Positions 1-13,440 of a stretch of DNA of 64,000 nucleotides are shown one piece after another. The DNA lies in NCBI RefSeq assembly GCF_029227915.1, contig NC_079878.1:8184001-8248000 (forward strand), given 5' to 3'. The stretch comes from Hydractinia symbiolongicarpus (Eukaryota > Cnidaria > Hydrozoa > Anthoathecata > Hydractiniidae). A model generated the notes under the pieces. The model saw only the letters and a list, made by a program, of their open reading frames with translations. It ran no database searches and was not told the DNA's origin. The first letter of the stretch is position 1. Each line of letters begins with the position of its first letter. The position numbers and the translations under genes are program-made.

Positions 1-893
1 CTCTGTAGTTTTTTAATGTCCAAAGATTTTTTCAGCGTCTAAGGTTTTTTAGATTGTAAGAACTGATCAGTTGCGTTTCTGCGGTTTTATTATCATACCA
101 CGTTCAGGACCACTAATGCTATTTAGGTACATAAAACCACGCATTGTATAAAAATTAGCCAATGCTCAAAAATTTAAATTGCGTTTTATTTTATCCTGCC
201 ATAACGATGTTTAATTGTAAACTAGACATTAATACGCTTATGTGAGTGACTATGTGAGTTCACGGTACTAAAATCACGGGTCACTTTCATGTATTGTGTC
301 TTCAAATCGTGATTTTACGCTAAAATTTACTAAGTTAAAAAAATTGCCATACAGGGGTTTATTTGTTGTTTATTTTAAGGCCGTACAATTATTGCTGTTG
401 GGCAATAATTGTTAAAGAAGAGGTGAATAAAAAAGTATATTGTGGCAGCCAGAAAATAGATATAAAATGAGAAAAAAATTTTCTTCAGTTTTCTGTCCCT
501 TTTCAACAAAATATTACGAGCTTCGAACCATGAAGTTTGTTATGATGAGATGACGCCAAATTTGAATAAATATACAGACCGGAAACATTCAACAACAAAT
601 CTCTGCCTTCTTTATCTATACTGACAAAGTAAATATCAATTTGTTCAGTACGTTCAGCCATGGAGGTAAAAGTAAGGAAGGATAGATTGAGCTCTTTTGT
701 TTCTATTGAAATCATACGTGATGTGATCAGTTGGAAATCTTCTCATATTCTCATTCTAAACACTAGCGCGTGTCAGTTTTGGTAAGTTTCATTGGCCAAA
801 TATAACATTACGTTATTGAATATCGGACGAAACAATAGTTTATTTCAACATGCCTGATATGTGTTTTGTGTATCAGGAGAATCAAAGAAATGG
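1..893. repeat. Interspersed repeat R1, copy A, left part
   Basis: About 890 bases match 17372-18270 closely, for example the shared stretch beginning CAGCGTCTAAGG near position 35 and the run around TATGTGTTTTGTGTATCAG near 857. The repeat appears to start left of the window. It is cut at 893 by the element at 894-3268 and resumes at 3274. A minus-strand ORF at 503-715 has a counterpart in copy B at 17839-18108, but the substitutions between the two include many amino-acid changes, so I do not call it a gene. No transposase or reverse transcriptase motif is visible. The repeat class is unknown. Confidence 0.8.
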
Positions 894-3268
894 CAGGGGT
901 GGATCCAGTATACGTCAGCGCCGTCACGCGACTGACATAATTCTTACTAAGAATCGTAAAGAATAATGGGGTACTGCGATCCTGCAGTCCCTGCGACCGT
1001 CGACCTTTATTTTACCGACTTTTCTCGTGTGTGACTGCGTTGATGGATACGGCAAAAAGCGACTGACATCCAAAGAATTTGCATGCAATGTTATTGGCTT
1101 GCAGGCGGAAATAAGGTATTCTGATTGGTTTACGAAAAACTGACAACTTTGACCCATATTTATGGCATTCGAAATGTGACACAGCATGTAATTTTTAATA
1201 ATCATTGAATATTTTTGTAACCGATGCCGTGTAATTTGAATCTCGGACCAAACGAAAGCAATTAGGAGGGTTTTTTCGGACCAAACAAAAGCAATCAATG
1301 ACTTTTCGGACCAAATAAAAGGAATCAAGAGTTTTTCAGGCCAAACGAAAGCATGAAAGACTAATAAGTAACCAGGTATGGTGACTCACGATATATGTGC
1401 TGCAATGAGATGCAATAATTTTTTGAACGTGCAAGAAAGATACGTAAAGTTATTACATTAAATCAAGTCTTTATGTCAAAAATATAATTAGAGTTGCTTA
1501 GCTATAGATATTGAAACGTATGTAGCTAACTAGCTAGCTAGAAGTTTCAATGCAGAGTGACCGAAACTTAGAGAGTTCTGCAATTGCTTTATGTTAAGAA
1601 GATAATGCTTTACTAATTTTGTTATCTTAAACACTTGTATTATATAGCTAATAAAAGCATGCACCACCTAACTTTCATATGAAAAATCCTTTTCATACTT
1701 AATTTTTAATTTTCACGAAATAGGCCCAAAGCACACGTAGATTGATAATAACTTCCTGCAGATGTTAACAGCTTACTACTAGGATATATCATCTCAGGAA
1801 TTTTGGTTTTAGGTTTTAAGTCTGTGCATTTTTTAAGAAAATTAATAATTCCTAACCAATTATCTAGTCAACGTGGCAATTTTATGTGGATAGCATAAAA
1901 AAGCATATTTTTCACTAATGGTAAAAGTCCAATAACTTGTGCAAAAATTAAAGCGATGGCTTAAAACTTGATATGGTATAGTTTTAGACCATATCGATGA
2001 AAGAGAGCGCAATATACATTGACCTATCATTGTAGTTCTTAAGTTTTTTAATTTGGGCCAATTTAAGAAAGAAATTGTAAAGTACCGGATTGTTTGCAGA
2101 ATAGGCAGTGACGAACCAAATTATTCTGTAGTGCTACATCCAACATGTTGTATAATACAGAAGTTACTTTCGACAATTTTCTTATTTCCTTGGATAATTA
2201 TTTTTAGCTCCTAAAATCACTGGGGATTTGTTTGTACAGCTACATGTCCTAGATAAATCTTGGAGACAATACACTGGTTGACGTGCTGCAACATTTCATC
2301 ATTAGGGTTTTTCCTTTGCCCTGAGGTATATATATAGTAAGAGTTCTGATTTACTTTCTCGCTAAGAAGAAAATCAAGGTAAGTCATTTATTTATTCCAT
2401 CTTTATGATGACGCCACTTTGTACAATTAAACATTTAAACTGGTGTAACACAATAGAAATTGTGGGGAATGAAACTTTTTTTACTTGTACTATCAGGCTT
2501 GGTTTAGTTTGTTTTGGTAGATTAGTTGCGGTAGCATGGTTAGTACTATGAACACAGAAAAATGTTGCCACTTTTCGCCAAATACTTCAATTTCCCAGTG
2601 GTAAGAAAAATTATGCTGTGTCTCGAGACTGTTCAGACACATCAAAAACCAAAAACCAAATTTCCTATTTTCTTAACTGTGATGCAAAGTGCAAAGTTGA
2701 ACCTGTATTTACATCATTAAATGCTAAAAATACTTGTGCTCAAGCTCATATTTTGTTTTGTCTGCAAGGTGTTGATGAAGGATGTGATGATAATTTTAAA
2801 GCCAACCATTTTTGTAATTCTGGTTAAAACAATTCAGCTTCCCCTAGTTAAGCCTACTTTAGCATATAGCAGACTGTCCATGTCTGTAATAGCTAACTTT
2901 ACATGATTAGGCATTTCCTATGCTGACGAGCCCTGATATTGGGCGAAACAGTCTTATTATATTTGAACTTAAACTGTTGTTTTTAATTTTCATACACTTT
3001 TTTGCAACCCTTTAAAAGATGGTTTGTTATTTTCTTGTCCATTCAAAACTTTAGAGCAAAAACGTCTTTAGTAAAGCTAATAATTTGGACATTATTTAGG
3101 GCATTTATAATGCGTAGAGGCTTAACATAGCAAACGTTTCAGGGGCTGCACCCCGGACGCGTCATGGGCCCCCATGACCCCAGCTGTTCTGGGTGCAGCA
3201 AATTGCTACGTTTTTTTTGCATCGCAAAAATTGTGACTGACTTGTTAAAAATGTTGGATCCGCCCCTG
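894..3268. mobile_element. Non-autonomous hAT-like DNA transposon inserted in repeat R1
   Basis: The left end CAGGGGTGGATCC and right end GGATCCGCCCCTG are terminal inverted repeats with one mismatch. They resemble the CAGGGGCGGATCC ends common in hAT elements (family knowledge). The flanks are AATGG (889-893) and AATAG (3269-3273), and the uninterrupted R1 copy near 18265 reads straight through the site, so the insertion is directly visible. A duplication of only 5 bases is short for hAT (usually 8), so the superfamily call is tentative. The inside has no transposase ORF. It has four degenerate copies of a 31-34 base unit (about 1243-1355) and a TATA-like stretch near 2326. Confidence 0.75.
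1243..1355. repeat. Short tandem repeat inside the hAT-like element
   Basis: Four imperfect copies of a unit of about 31-34 bases built on TCGGACCAAACGAAAGCAAT. They are separated by short G/T-rich spacers. On the minus strand they translate into a repeated Phe-Val-Trp-Ser-Glu peptide, which explains the ORF there; it is not a gene. Confidence 0.75.
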
Positions 3269-3273
3269 AATAG

Positions 3274-3415
3274 AAATAGGTCTAACGAAATTTTAATATC
3301 TTTCGAATGTATTAATGAAATTAACCATTTAAAATGAAAAATAGTTATTAACTCTAACGTTTTGACTCACTCTTGACTCACAACTTTATCATGCTATATT
3401 TTAGTAATTGTTTGA
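3274..3415. repeat. Interspersed repeat R1, copy A, right part
   Basis: This continues copy A after the 894-3268 insertion. It matches 18270-18412, including the shared run TTTTGACTCACTCTTGACTC. Similarity ends soon after the shared ATCATGCTA segment. Confidence 0.8.
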
Positions 3416-3419
3416 GAAT

Positions 3420-5690
3420 ATTCTGCTTCATACAGAAGGTATATAACTCCTTAAAAAAGCTAGGTTTTTATAAACAACGAAGATAATTAAATTTTGTTAT
3501 GACAACACACTCTTCCCCTGAGAGAGAAAACAATACAACATCTCTAGAGTACTCGTGCTTTGCCTGGAAATCACGTTTTTTTGCATGCAAACAGACGGCG
3601 TGCTAAATGATTACCTAATGGTTTTTTTTAAAATCCAGTGAAATGAACATCGCGTATGGACATCAAAGGGATGCCAAAACAATATCAATTTGAATAGAAT
3701 TTTAATGCACACTAAGTGAGTTCAATCTCCTTCTCTAGTTCTACCTCCAGGTTCAGCAGTATAAAATAATAAAAATGTTCTTCACGGGTTGTTCAACTTT
3801 TCTTGCTATTTTGATCCTTAACTTTTTTGATTTATTATTTTGAGCGTATTGATCCGTGACGATCACAATAAGGGCAAATATATTCCATTGTTTTTGAATT
3901 TAATCACACGTTTGGCAAATGTGCAAAAATATTGAATTTAAATTATAAAAAATTTAGCACTCACAAAGATGTGAACAAAACTGGTATTTTTAACAGACTG
4001 TTTTGTATTTGGGGTCTAGAATGGTGTTGTTCTGCAAAATTTATCGTTTTTATGTGAAAATCATCAAATTTTTATAACCCTACTATTATTTTCAATATAA
4101 AACATTTTCAGTCTTTTGTAAGGAAGTTTTTTGTTGGCTGAAACATGTGAATTGACTCATTATAGAGCTAACAATGCCGTCGGTCTGGTTTTTAAAATTA
4201 ACACTGTCATCATAAACTTTTTTCGCAGTTGTGCAGTGCGCAGGTCGCCTCTTCCTTAAAGTAATTTTGGCTTTCCTCCGGCTTACTATGTGCACGCTGT
4301 GTTTCACGGAAACAAATTGTTTTTCAACTGAACAAAGAAAACCGAAGCGAAGAAGGTTGTCTCTTTTTCAAATTAATTCTAAAAAAGGTTATTGCAAACA
4401 AGGCATTTCAATTATAATGAGGTTAGCTTAAAGCTTTCTATTTTTGTTTCCAGGGATTGAAATTGCTTCTTTTTATAAAAACTATCGCATTCGAATACGA
4501 TTAATTCGAATCTAAAGGTGAAAAACTAAACTGCTGTTGCCGCGCGAGTATGACAAGTTAGTGATGTTGTCAGAAATATTTTTCCAAAAAAGAAAAACGT
4601 ACAATGATATAACTTCACGAAGAGAACTGATTGAATATGTATGAGACAATACACCTTTCCCGAATGTATTTGTTTTTGATGATCCGCAGCATCATCCGTG
4701 TCAAAACTTGATGATCCATCAACTTTCATAAGGAAAGTGAATGTAATTTTCGAAATCCTCACATAAAAATTGATAATTCGTGAAATTTTCAACTTCATTG
4801 ATCAAACAAACAACCTGCTACAACAGTTTTTTTAATTTTGTACTAATTAACCTTTGCTCGAATATGAGGTTTGTTAGTACAAGTCGAAAATTAAGAAGGC
4901 TTTGACCGTAACAATGATGCCACCAAAACAGCACTTTCCCATGTCGGATTATGTTGCAAATTTATACACACACCAATTTATTGATGCCGAAAATGATGTT
5001 AAAGTTAAAACATTTCAAAATTTTAAAGAACATGTAATCGGGAAACGTATTCTATACATTTTCAATTCGTTCATGGCATGAAGCAAAGTTTAGTAATCGA
5101 AGTTAAAAAGTTATTGGAATTTTATTCCGAGAAATACTTTTGCTCAGAGAACGCCGAAGAAAAGCAGCTGTGTTGTTTAGAGTATCTGGTGCAAGAATGA
5201 ATATACATAGGGGTATAACAATTTATAGCCGTTTTGACTTACAGAGCTAAAATCTTCCGTTAAATATCAAGTTCCTTGTCGTATTTTAAGCATGAAAATA
5301 CACTTTTTTTACAATGTACTCTGAAAAATTGGTCAAAAGTTAAAAGTACCCTAAAAATGTATCCAACTTCGATTGCTTGTTTTAAATATAAAAGCATTTG
5401 CCAATAGCTCTATGAATTGAGTTTTGTTTCTTTGTTGCGCCTTTATCACGTGTCCCATTCCTTTTATGGGTGTATCGTCTTACGACTCATCACCAATCAA
5501 TATAATTGGTACAGCTAGCATGTCGACTAAAGACACAGTTTCAGAACTAAAGGCTTAATTTGATGCAAAACTTTTTACTTTCAAAAGAGACATTGTAGCT
5601 AAAGTAACCTCAAAGAAGATAAATAGAGAGCATGAATTTAAATATAACTCGAATAAGAAGCAGTTTGAATTCAACTAATAATTAAGAGAA
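3420..5690. other. No gene recognised
   Basis: AT-rich sequence with short random ORFs only. The ORFs at 4092-4431 and 4526-4798 show no domain, splice support or repeat conservation. The part from about 4910 to 5690 may be further decayed element sequence leading into the retroelement remnant at 5700, but I see no motif that proves it. Confidence 0.5.
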
Positions 5691-5699
5691 AACCTTGAG

Positions 5700-6345
5700 G
5701 AAATTATAATGTTAGTTCAAAATGGTTCAAAAAAATGATCTGCAAAGAAAATTCGAACCGCTATAGATGACATCAAAGGCAGAAACAAGGCCATACGCAT
5801 CGCTGAAAAGTCACCAAGTGAATGGGGCAGAGTTGCGGAATGCAAATCAGATAGTATAGCGAGTGATTCTGCGGACGAAAAAGAAATCAGAGCAACTAAG
5901 AAGACAGCCTTGGCAAGACAACAAAAACGGAGAAAGATTGTTCCATCATCTACAATAACACGTAAAGGCCAGCACACCAATTCACCTCTGGGATGCCTAG
6001 CTTCAGAATTACAATGCCTAGAGAAACAGCAAAACTGACAGACACCTGCTTTCAGTATGGTCACCGTGGACACTGAAAGAGATTCCACAAAGCCCTCAAA
6101 CAACAGAAATAATTAAATATAAGTTACCTGATTTTGATTTTAACTTGGAGATTTTAGGAACCAAAAAAGGTTTTTATTAACTCTGAATTAGATTCGGACT
6201 TTGTTAAGGAAAGACTGAAAAAATGTTGGCTGGTATGGGAACAGTTAAAGGCTAATACATTTATTGTTAATACGTTGAAAGAAGGATACAAAAAACCTTT
6301 GCTTAAAACACCAGAATCAAAACATTTCAAAAATAACCACTCTGC
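5700..6345 (+). pseudogene. Decayed retrotransposon gag/pol remnant (DIRS-like?)
   Basis: On the plus strand, one frame is open across 5740-6035 and encodes a basic, charged region. Another frame then reads a zinc-knuckle-like stretch, Cys-Phe-x-x-Gly-His-x-Gly-His, at about 6047-6075, with a stop where Trp would be expected. A third frame at 6185-6340 contains the pattern NTLKEGYKKPLL followed by KNNHSAY. I associate that pattern with the junction before the reverse transcriptase in DIRS-like and related cnidarian retroelements. Three frames and several stops are needed to read it, so this is a relic. The class assignment is from memory of family motifs and remains uncertain. Confidence 0.45.
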
Positions 6346-8140
6346 TTATGAACAAATATTCAGACCCTGGACAATTCGTATTTAACATATGTGTACAATC
6401 AGTAACAGTATCAACAAAGATAAAGAAAGATTCTCTTCGAAATAAATTAAAAGCAGCTGTAATAATTATGAATGAAGGTTCGCCCTCCAGATTCTTTGGG
6501 GTCATAAGTTTAAGTACAGTTCAAGAATGGCATAATCTCAGTAAAAGAGATAATCTTGTATCAATACCACTTTCTAGTAATCATGATAAAGTTGAAGCTG
6601 GTATTAGACCTCAGTATGCATCATATAATTACAATGATATCAGTGATTTCTCACTTAAATCTTAAACCTCATTGGGTGAAGAAGTAGTCCTGGAAAGCAC
6701 TAATAACTTTAAACTAGAAATTCTCCTAAATATTGAAGTTAACAATGCAGCGAACTATCACTGATGGCATATATAAACCATTTAAGATAAATTATGAGTT
6801 AAGACAATACACTAACAACCTCAACGATGCCATTAAATCAGAAATAACAATGAAGGATCAAATGATACGCAAGCTAGAATCATACATAGCAAATAGTAAT
6901 TCATTATCTCGGTAAAAAAAAATAAAAAATCATAGAGTTATTAAATCAAGGCAGAATGTAAACCATATAACCATATGAAAAGTGAATATGAAACATATGT
7001 AAATGAAATAAAACACATTATGAAAATGAAATGTTGCATTAAGCTAATAATTTAAAAGAACATTATAACGGTATATTATCTATGTCACCGTATATGAGCT
7101 ATGTCAAAACCCGTAAGAAACAGTCGTGAATAGAGTTTTAGATGATTAATAAATAATAATGCATAATGAAAAATAAATAATGAATAATAAATTACTGCGG
7201 TTAGCTTCCTTTGTGTATTATGTAACTGATCTCAACATGGATGCAGCTACGATACCAGACAAAGTGAGACGCCTAGTCACACTCTAGGTAAAATAAATAA
7301 AGAATTATGCGCTACTTCTATTGATGCTCCTTCATTTGTGCAACAACTCTATAGAAAGCTTAACGCCTTAGAATGTGTAGTTGAAAAGGAACAGGTGTCA
7401 CAGTCATTGGTAGCACAATATTTTCCGGGTTTTGGTGATGTTCAATATCAAGGAGATGCAGAGAAAGTTAAAATAAGATATTTTACGAATATTGACACTC
7501 AATATAAAATTTAAGATGAATTAACTTTTGATATCAATATACCAGATTGTCATTTTTATAAACCAAGTGAAGTGAAGCTTGTTTTTACCAGTGAAATTTA
7601 CTGATTGCAATAATGCCGCATTACCTGACCGAAAAATTGCTTTATATGCTGCTCATTGTTTTACGGAATTAGATACATGAGTCTTTAATGAAAGTACCTT
7701 AGTATCTGCTCCATCAACACTAACCACACCAGATTATTTTTAATATGCTTTACGTGAAATTCTATATAAAGCTCTTAAACAACTTCAAAACACTTAAAGA
7801 AAGTGGTGAGAATGATGATAACATAAAAAAACGTATCAAGCAATTTCATGAAACGACAAAAAGCCGAGAAAAATTATAGATTACTCTTCTGTTACTACAA
7901 TGATTTTTGGACAAATCATGAACCGATTGATAATAAACAAACAATCACATTAGAAAAAGATATGACAAAGGTATATGAATAAAACAAAACATATGATGAC
8001 ACAGCTGGTAAAATTAAAATCACAAGAAACCCAAAATTACACATAATACTGTATAAAAAAGTGAATTTTTCAATACAACATGGGACAGAATGTTCGCAGT
8101 TAATAGTCAATATTGTTTCGAATAATTGAAGAAAAATCAA
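6346..8140 (+). pseudogene. Polinton-like element remnant A (virion-type ORFs, broken)
   Basis: Plus-strand fragments lie in order. An open stretch of about 105 codons (6348-6665) is followed by a Lys/Asn-rich one (6733-6912). A longer broken reading frame at 7320-7640 contains KLNALE, GDAEKVKI and the phrase INIPDCHFYKPSEVKLVF, with an in-frame stop after YKI. A further fragment lies at 7740-8080. The 7320-7640 segment resembles a multicopy ORF that I associate with Polinton/Maverick-type elements in hydrozoan genomes. No polymerase, integrase or ATPase is present here. Stops and frameshifts show decay. The assignment is inference from remembered similarity. Confidence 0.45.
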
Positions 8141-11100
8141 AACGAATGGAAAACCTTTGCATACTTAAGTGGGATGTGGGACATAACACACCCAAATAGA
8201 ATACTAAATTCTGTTTTTTTTCGATGTGTAATTTGTAGTATATTTTGTTTAATTCATCCTTTGGTAAAGGATTTTCCTAGAATGTCTTGCAAAAGTGGCG
8301 CTTTCCCTGAAATTAGCATGGTTTCTTTTACCTTAGTAGTACATATATCATTTTTCAATGATGTATTCTAAAATTTTCCGTGTAATTATTACTTGTTGAT
8401 AGAGCAGAGACGACGTACAATTAGATGAAGGGTGATAAATATCCTGTTTTTTGTAAACATTTTGAAAATGAAAAAGCACCAACTTTAGGATGGAAACCAG
8501 GTTATTAAATGTTTATTTATTTCAAGCTTTTGTGAACATAAAACGGAACTAAGTAAACAAAAGCCATATAGCAAATTGTGACGTAATGAATTGTGCGGAG
8601 ACCTTTTTTGCAATTCTTTTTGCGTTGTGATTGTTTCTATGGTGAAAAAGGTATGTTCTTGTCACATTTTGCACTGTATTAATCTTGCTTAGTGTAGGAA
8701 CTCGTATTTTTCTCTATATTAGTAGCCCTTGCTTCTCTGCCGTCCAAAATCAAATCATGCGACACCACGCACGTAATTTTAAAGCTACACGTTACAAAGC
8801 GATACAGTTTGCTTTAAAACAGGCGAACTTCTGCGACCAATTTACAAGTCTAGTCCCGTAAAGATTTTAGTTGAGAGTACTTTAAGTTCTTTGCTGTATT
8901 GTATTTTTAGTTGCAATATTAAATATGTTATGAAACATGTTATATAATTTTGAATAGGTTGTCATTTCGGAGAAACGGTTTTTTTATATATATATTTATA
9001 TAACGTTCTGATTTTGGTGTAAAAAAAATTGCAGTGTCTATTCCCAAACTTTTACTATTAATTAAAATTTGGAATCTCACGGGTCAACTATAGCAATTCT
9101 ATAGGGATTTATAAGAATCGCTAAATTTTATCGACATTTATTTGGAATCAGTTCTTGTGATTTCTACTTTTACTTCCATTTATCTCGAGTAAGGTGATAT
9201 ATTGGTGTTTGCTCTAGACATTTGTTGACTCAGTGAAATCTGTACATTTCAATATATAATATGTCTTTTAAGGAAAGAAACATTCAATTTAAAATATAAA
9301 ATCATAAGAGTGATTTAATTGGAAGTTTTCTGGACTATCCGTAATACAGACTTACAACTTTAAAGTAAAAACAATCATGACGTTTTAATTACTATGTCAT
9401 AAAAGTCATCAATTGCGAGATATTCTCTTGTTTCTTGTTTGTTTTAAGATTTCATTATTGCTCTGGCTCTCCTCTGATGTTTCCAACACTACGCTTTTCT
9501 TTTTCTGAGGTCGTTTCAGGATTCCACTCTCGCCCTCCTCTGGTGTTTCACTTCTGCACAAAGAATTTTAGCCCTTTTCACCGCATTTCATCAGATCAGT
9601 ATTTTGACAGGAGGAGATTGTTTTAGATTTTACAGTGCAGCGACTTGTACAATGATATAAAGCCTGCACACAGGCCGCAAAATAGCTCAACCCGTTGTTC
9701 AGACCGAACAGTAAAAATACTGTAATTATAGGTTAGAGAACATTATCGGTTAGACTAAATTATTAATCGGACAATATTATACTAAGACAAAAAAATATTC
9801 AGATGTTATTTTAAATACATCTTTAAGTTTAGTCATATTCATTTTGCGAAACCCATTCCCTATTCAACCACACAAGTATTCTCTGATGGAATTATTTCTA
9901 CAATTTTACTTCTGAGGTGGAGTGGGTATATGAAATGTAGATACCTTTAAGTATTTTTATTATCGACATATGTTGAAGTAAAAGTAACAACCCCAAGAAC
10001 TGATTTGTTATTTTAGATGGCCTAAAAAAGGTTTTAGGTATTTAAGACATTAAAAAGCCACCTCTAGGGATGTCGATATTACAATTCATTCTTAAATGAA
10101 GTTAAACTTTTCCTTCATCGATCTTTATTAAGGCGTAGATAGCTAGAGGATTTCTTGTCACAACAAAACATCAACAGAGAAAATTCAAATTAATATTTTT
10201 TTTTATTGTTTTGAATTTTCTTTTGATGTTCGTTGATATTCCCTATGTTACATTTTATGACCTAGGGAGATTCAAGTCTTTATCGCGCCTATTTGTAAAA
10301 GTTAGAAGCCATTAAGAAGATGGGAAAGTCTGTATAACTTTTTTTTGTAACCACTAAGTCTTGTAGTAGAACCCCTTGCTAGGTACTAAAAATAAAACAA
10401 GATTAACAAAACATGTTTCCTGTCAGAAAGTTTGTTGTTAATTTCATCTAAACGTCGGGACCAATCAAATTTAATAGAGGTGGGGATGGAAAGCAGAATT
10501 TACCACTGCCGTCTCAAATTTACTTTTGTATGCTTTAAACTTACTACCAGAGTGAGCCATTCTCTTTGGACCTTTAACAAATTCTACCAAAATATGCTAA
10601 TCTGTACGAATTAATATACTTTTTTAACACATTCAGTGAAAGTGATAACGCCATAACTCTAAATATGATGGAACTTTATTGAAATTATATACAACTAACG
10701 TGGTCTGTAGTATTCTTGGTGAAGCTAATCCCCTACCAATTGTTACGTACCGTTACTATTTGCGGCAAATTTTCGTTACTAATTTCAAAACATGCGACAT
10801 AGCTCACTAACTTATTTCTGACGCTGTTATAGTAAGGAGGCACGTTAGTTTTATTTCCTTAATTAGTTGAGTTGACACCGACAATGGTTAAATTGATGTG
10901 TGGAAGAGATCTCACAATTAAAAATAACATTACACAAATCAAATATATACACGATGAGATCATAGAAAAGATAATCTTCTTTATAGGTAAGTCCAATCAC
11001 AGAAATGATAAGATGAAAACATTGTAGTATAAACACTTTTCTCGCTTTGCCACCATGTTTACTTTGAAAACTTTGAACCCGAAGCGGGTCATGCTTGTTT

Positions 11101-13440
11101 AAAAGGTGGTTCTGGTTATATTAAAGTATTTTGTTAACCCAAAGTCCTTTTACCAAAAAAAATGTTAATTCATGACAGTTATTTCTATTTTACTTTCAAA
11201 AACCTGTGAGTCATTCCCACGCTTCACGCAAACTCATATGTTTTGGAAAAGGTTTTTAGAAGGTAAAATATCGTTTCTTAAGAGGTTAAAAATCGTTCAA
11301 TTTACGACTCCAAAATACATAAAAAGGTATTGAATTATTGATACGTGTCGATTAAATTAGTGGGGGGAAGGGGGGGGGGGACATTTTACTTTGACATAAT
11401 AACATCTATTGTTTAAAGATATAATCTTGCAAGTCACTATTAGTGCTAAATCTTGATATGATAAAACTCTGATTGATATGAAAATTGATATATATCATTA
11501 TTATTTATCACGGATTTTGCTTTTTCAAAAAAAAAAGATGTTTGTTTCAATGTATTTTGTATATTTTAAACGTTTTAGTTCTAAACGTAATTTTTTAGAA
11601 AATGCTGTGCATTAAAGAAATAAGAATAAAGGTAGTTAAAATAACATTATACATGACACAGAACATTTTAAAGTTAAATTTCGAAATTGTTTTATTGTCT
11701 TCGACTTCCGTCTTCAGTCGGACGTATTGTCGTTTTTGTTTACGGAATGTGAGTAATAAACAGGTATATCCAGAGAATGTGATGTATAGTACCAAAATAG
11801 CAGTATAACAATTACTGAAGGATTATGTAACCAGATAGCCTTGAAAAACGATTGATTGCTTTCATTTTGTAGAATTCTACAAATTGAAATAAGCAGCTTA
11901 ATCTAAATTTCCCGCAGGTAACTTCTCACAAATTTACTTCTATGTTACATTGTTGTTTGTAGCCTTTCATAGCATGTTACTGATTGCATCGGGAAGAAGC
12001 TGATGTTTCAAACAGTTATTTTAAAAATGAAACATTTTGATATTGAGGAAGGGCTTTTAGTTAAAAAGTAGATACCAACCAAAAATAAACAATAAAAAAG
12101 AGTGTACAACTTTTCATATAGATTGATTTTATTTTTCAAAGCCTTTGTTTTCTTAGCTGTTTATGCATTTCAAAATTTAAAGCACATATGCATTTGGAAT
12201 CATCTGGATAGCAATTATTTGCGAAACAAAGAAATATACTACTAGCATCAGTAAATTAACCACGATAAAATCAGATCAAAAAAAGAGTGTAATACCTGTG
12301 TCAATTATCTGCAAATCATCGCTATTTTGTACGTTGGTAAACATATTTACAGCGAATGAGATAGTTAAAAATAACAGCTGTTAGTTCTTCTTTTTTTGCT
12401 TTAATTAATAATAAAGTTCCTGACAAATTTTATTGAATTACTAAAGAAAGAAATAAAAACTGTTTCAGCAAGTAGATAATATATTTTGAAATAGCTATAG
12501 TGGGTTAGCTATGATATTAAATAGGGGAAAGATATAGATAGACACTGTAAAATTAATTAAGATCTCACAACACTGACTAAAAAGTTGATTAAAATAGCAG
12601 AAACTCTTTCAATGTTTAATAAAAAGACAGCTAACACAACTTTTATGCAACAAAATCAGTAAGAATAAACGCAAAAGTTAAATCAGTTGTTAAGACGTAA
12701 AACAACTCAAGTATGCAACAGTCTTGGAATAATTTTCTTTTATCGAATTGAAAATACTTTGCATTGACATTACTATCTTCTTTGATTATCTCTACGCGTC
12801 ATCTTTAAAAGGTGGTATAATATTATGACTTAATGTGTTTTTCTTAACAATGTCCATGAAATGTACTCACGTCTTTACTTATAATTACTAGCACCGTATT
12901 GCTTTGAATAAATAGAAAAAATAATTTTTGAAGTGGAGTCTATTCACAGGTGTTTAAAATAGAAGGCATATAATAAACTTTTTAGCTATGGATTAACGGA
13001 AAGAACCCAATGAGTACGACCAAACATTTCATTGGTCTTTAACAGGATGTTCTTATTGGACATATACCTAGAAGTATCATTTCATCAACGACGATGTAGG
13101 CAAAAAGAGAGCAGTTACTACGGGAAAATGGCAACGGGATGTTAGACTTGTAGTATCGGCAATATTGATTTTCCTTACACTGACAATATAGAGAATAAAC
13201 TTGCAAGGCGAAAAGACAAAATCTCCATTTTATTGTGACGTTTTCATTTTAGTGACAGTTAAATCAGACAGGGAAATACATGCGATGCTGTGTGTAAGAA
13301 ATATCTTTAAATTACAGTATAAGCGAAGTAAAAATATAAATATATCTTCTATAATTTAATCTGTACAATATATTACCTATATGTTTTATAATTTATTATA
13401 TGTAATAAATATAGTCATCATCTTAAACATAAATATCCTA
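8141..13440. other. Gene-poor AT-rich stretch
   Basis: No coding exon, RNA gene or clear mobile element end is visible over about 5.3 kb. The small ORFs at 8126, 9435, 10432 and 11602 are not supported by motifs or splice structure. Simple sequence includes a poly-G run near 11360-11380 and several A/T homopolymers. The sequence could hold regulatory elements for the gene at 13.4-14.6 kb, but nothing specific can be pointed to. Confidence 0.5.

Noticed and set aside
503-715. Minus-strand ORF in repeat R1, with a longer counterpart at 17839-18108
   Set aside because: It is present only because the two repeat copies are similar; differences change many residues and copy A loses the upstream part of the frame.
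2326-2380. TATA word followed by a GTAAGT donor, considered as a host promoter and first exon
   Set aside because: It lies inside the hAT-like element and no coding exon follows.
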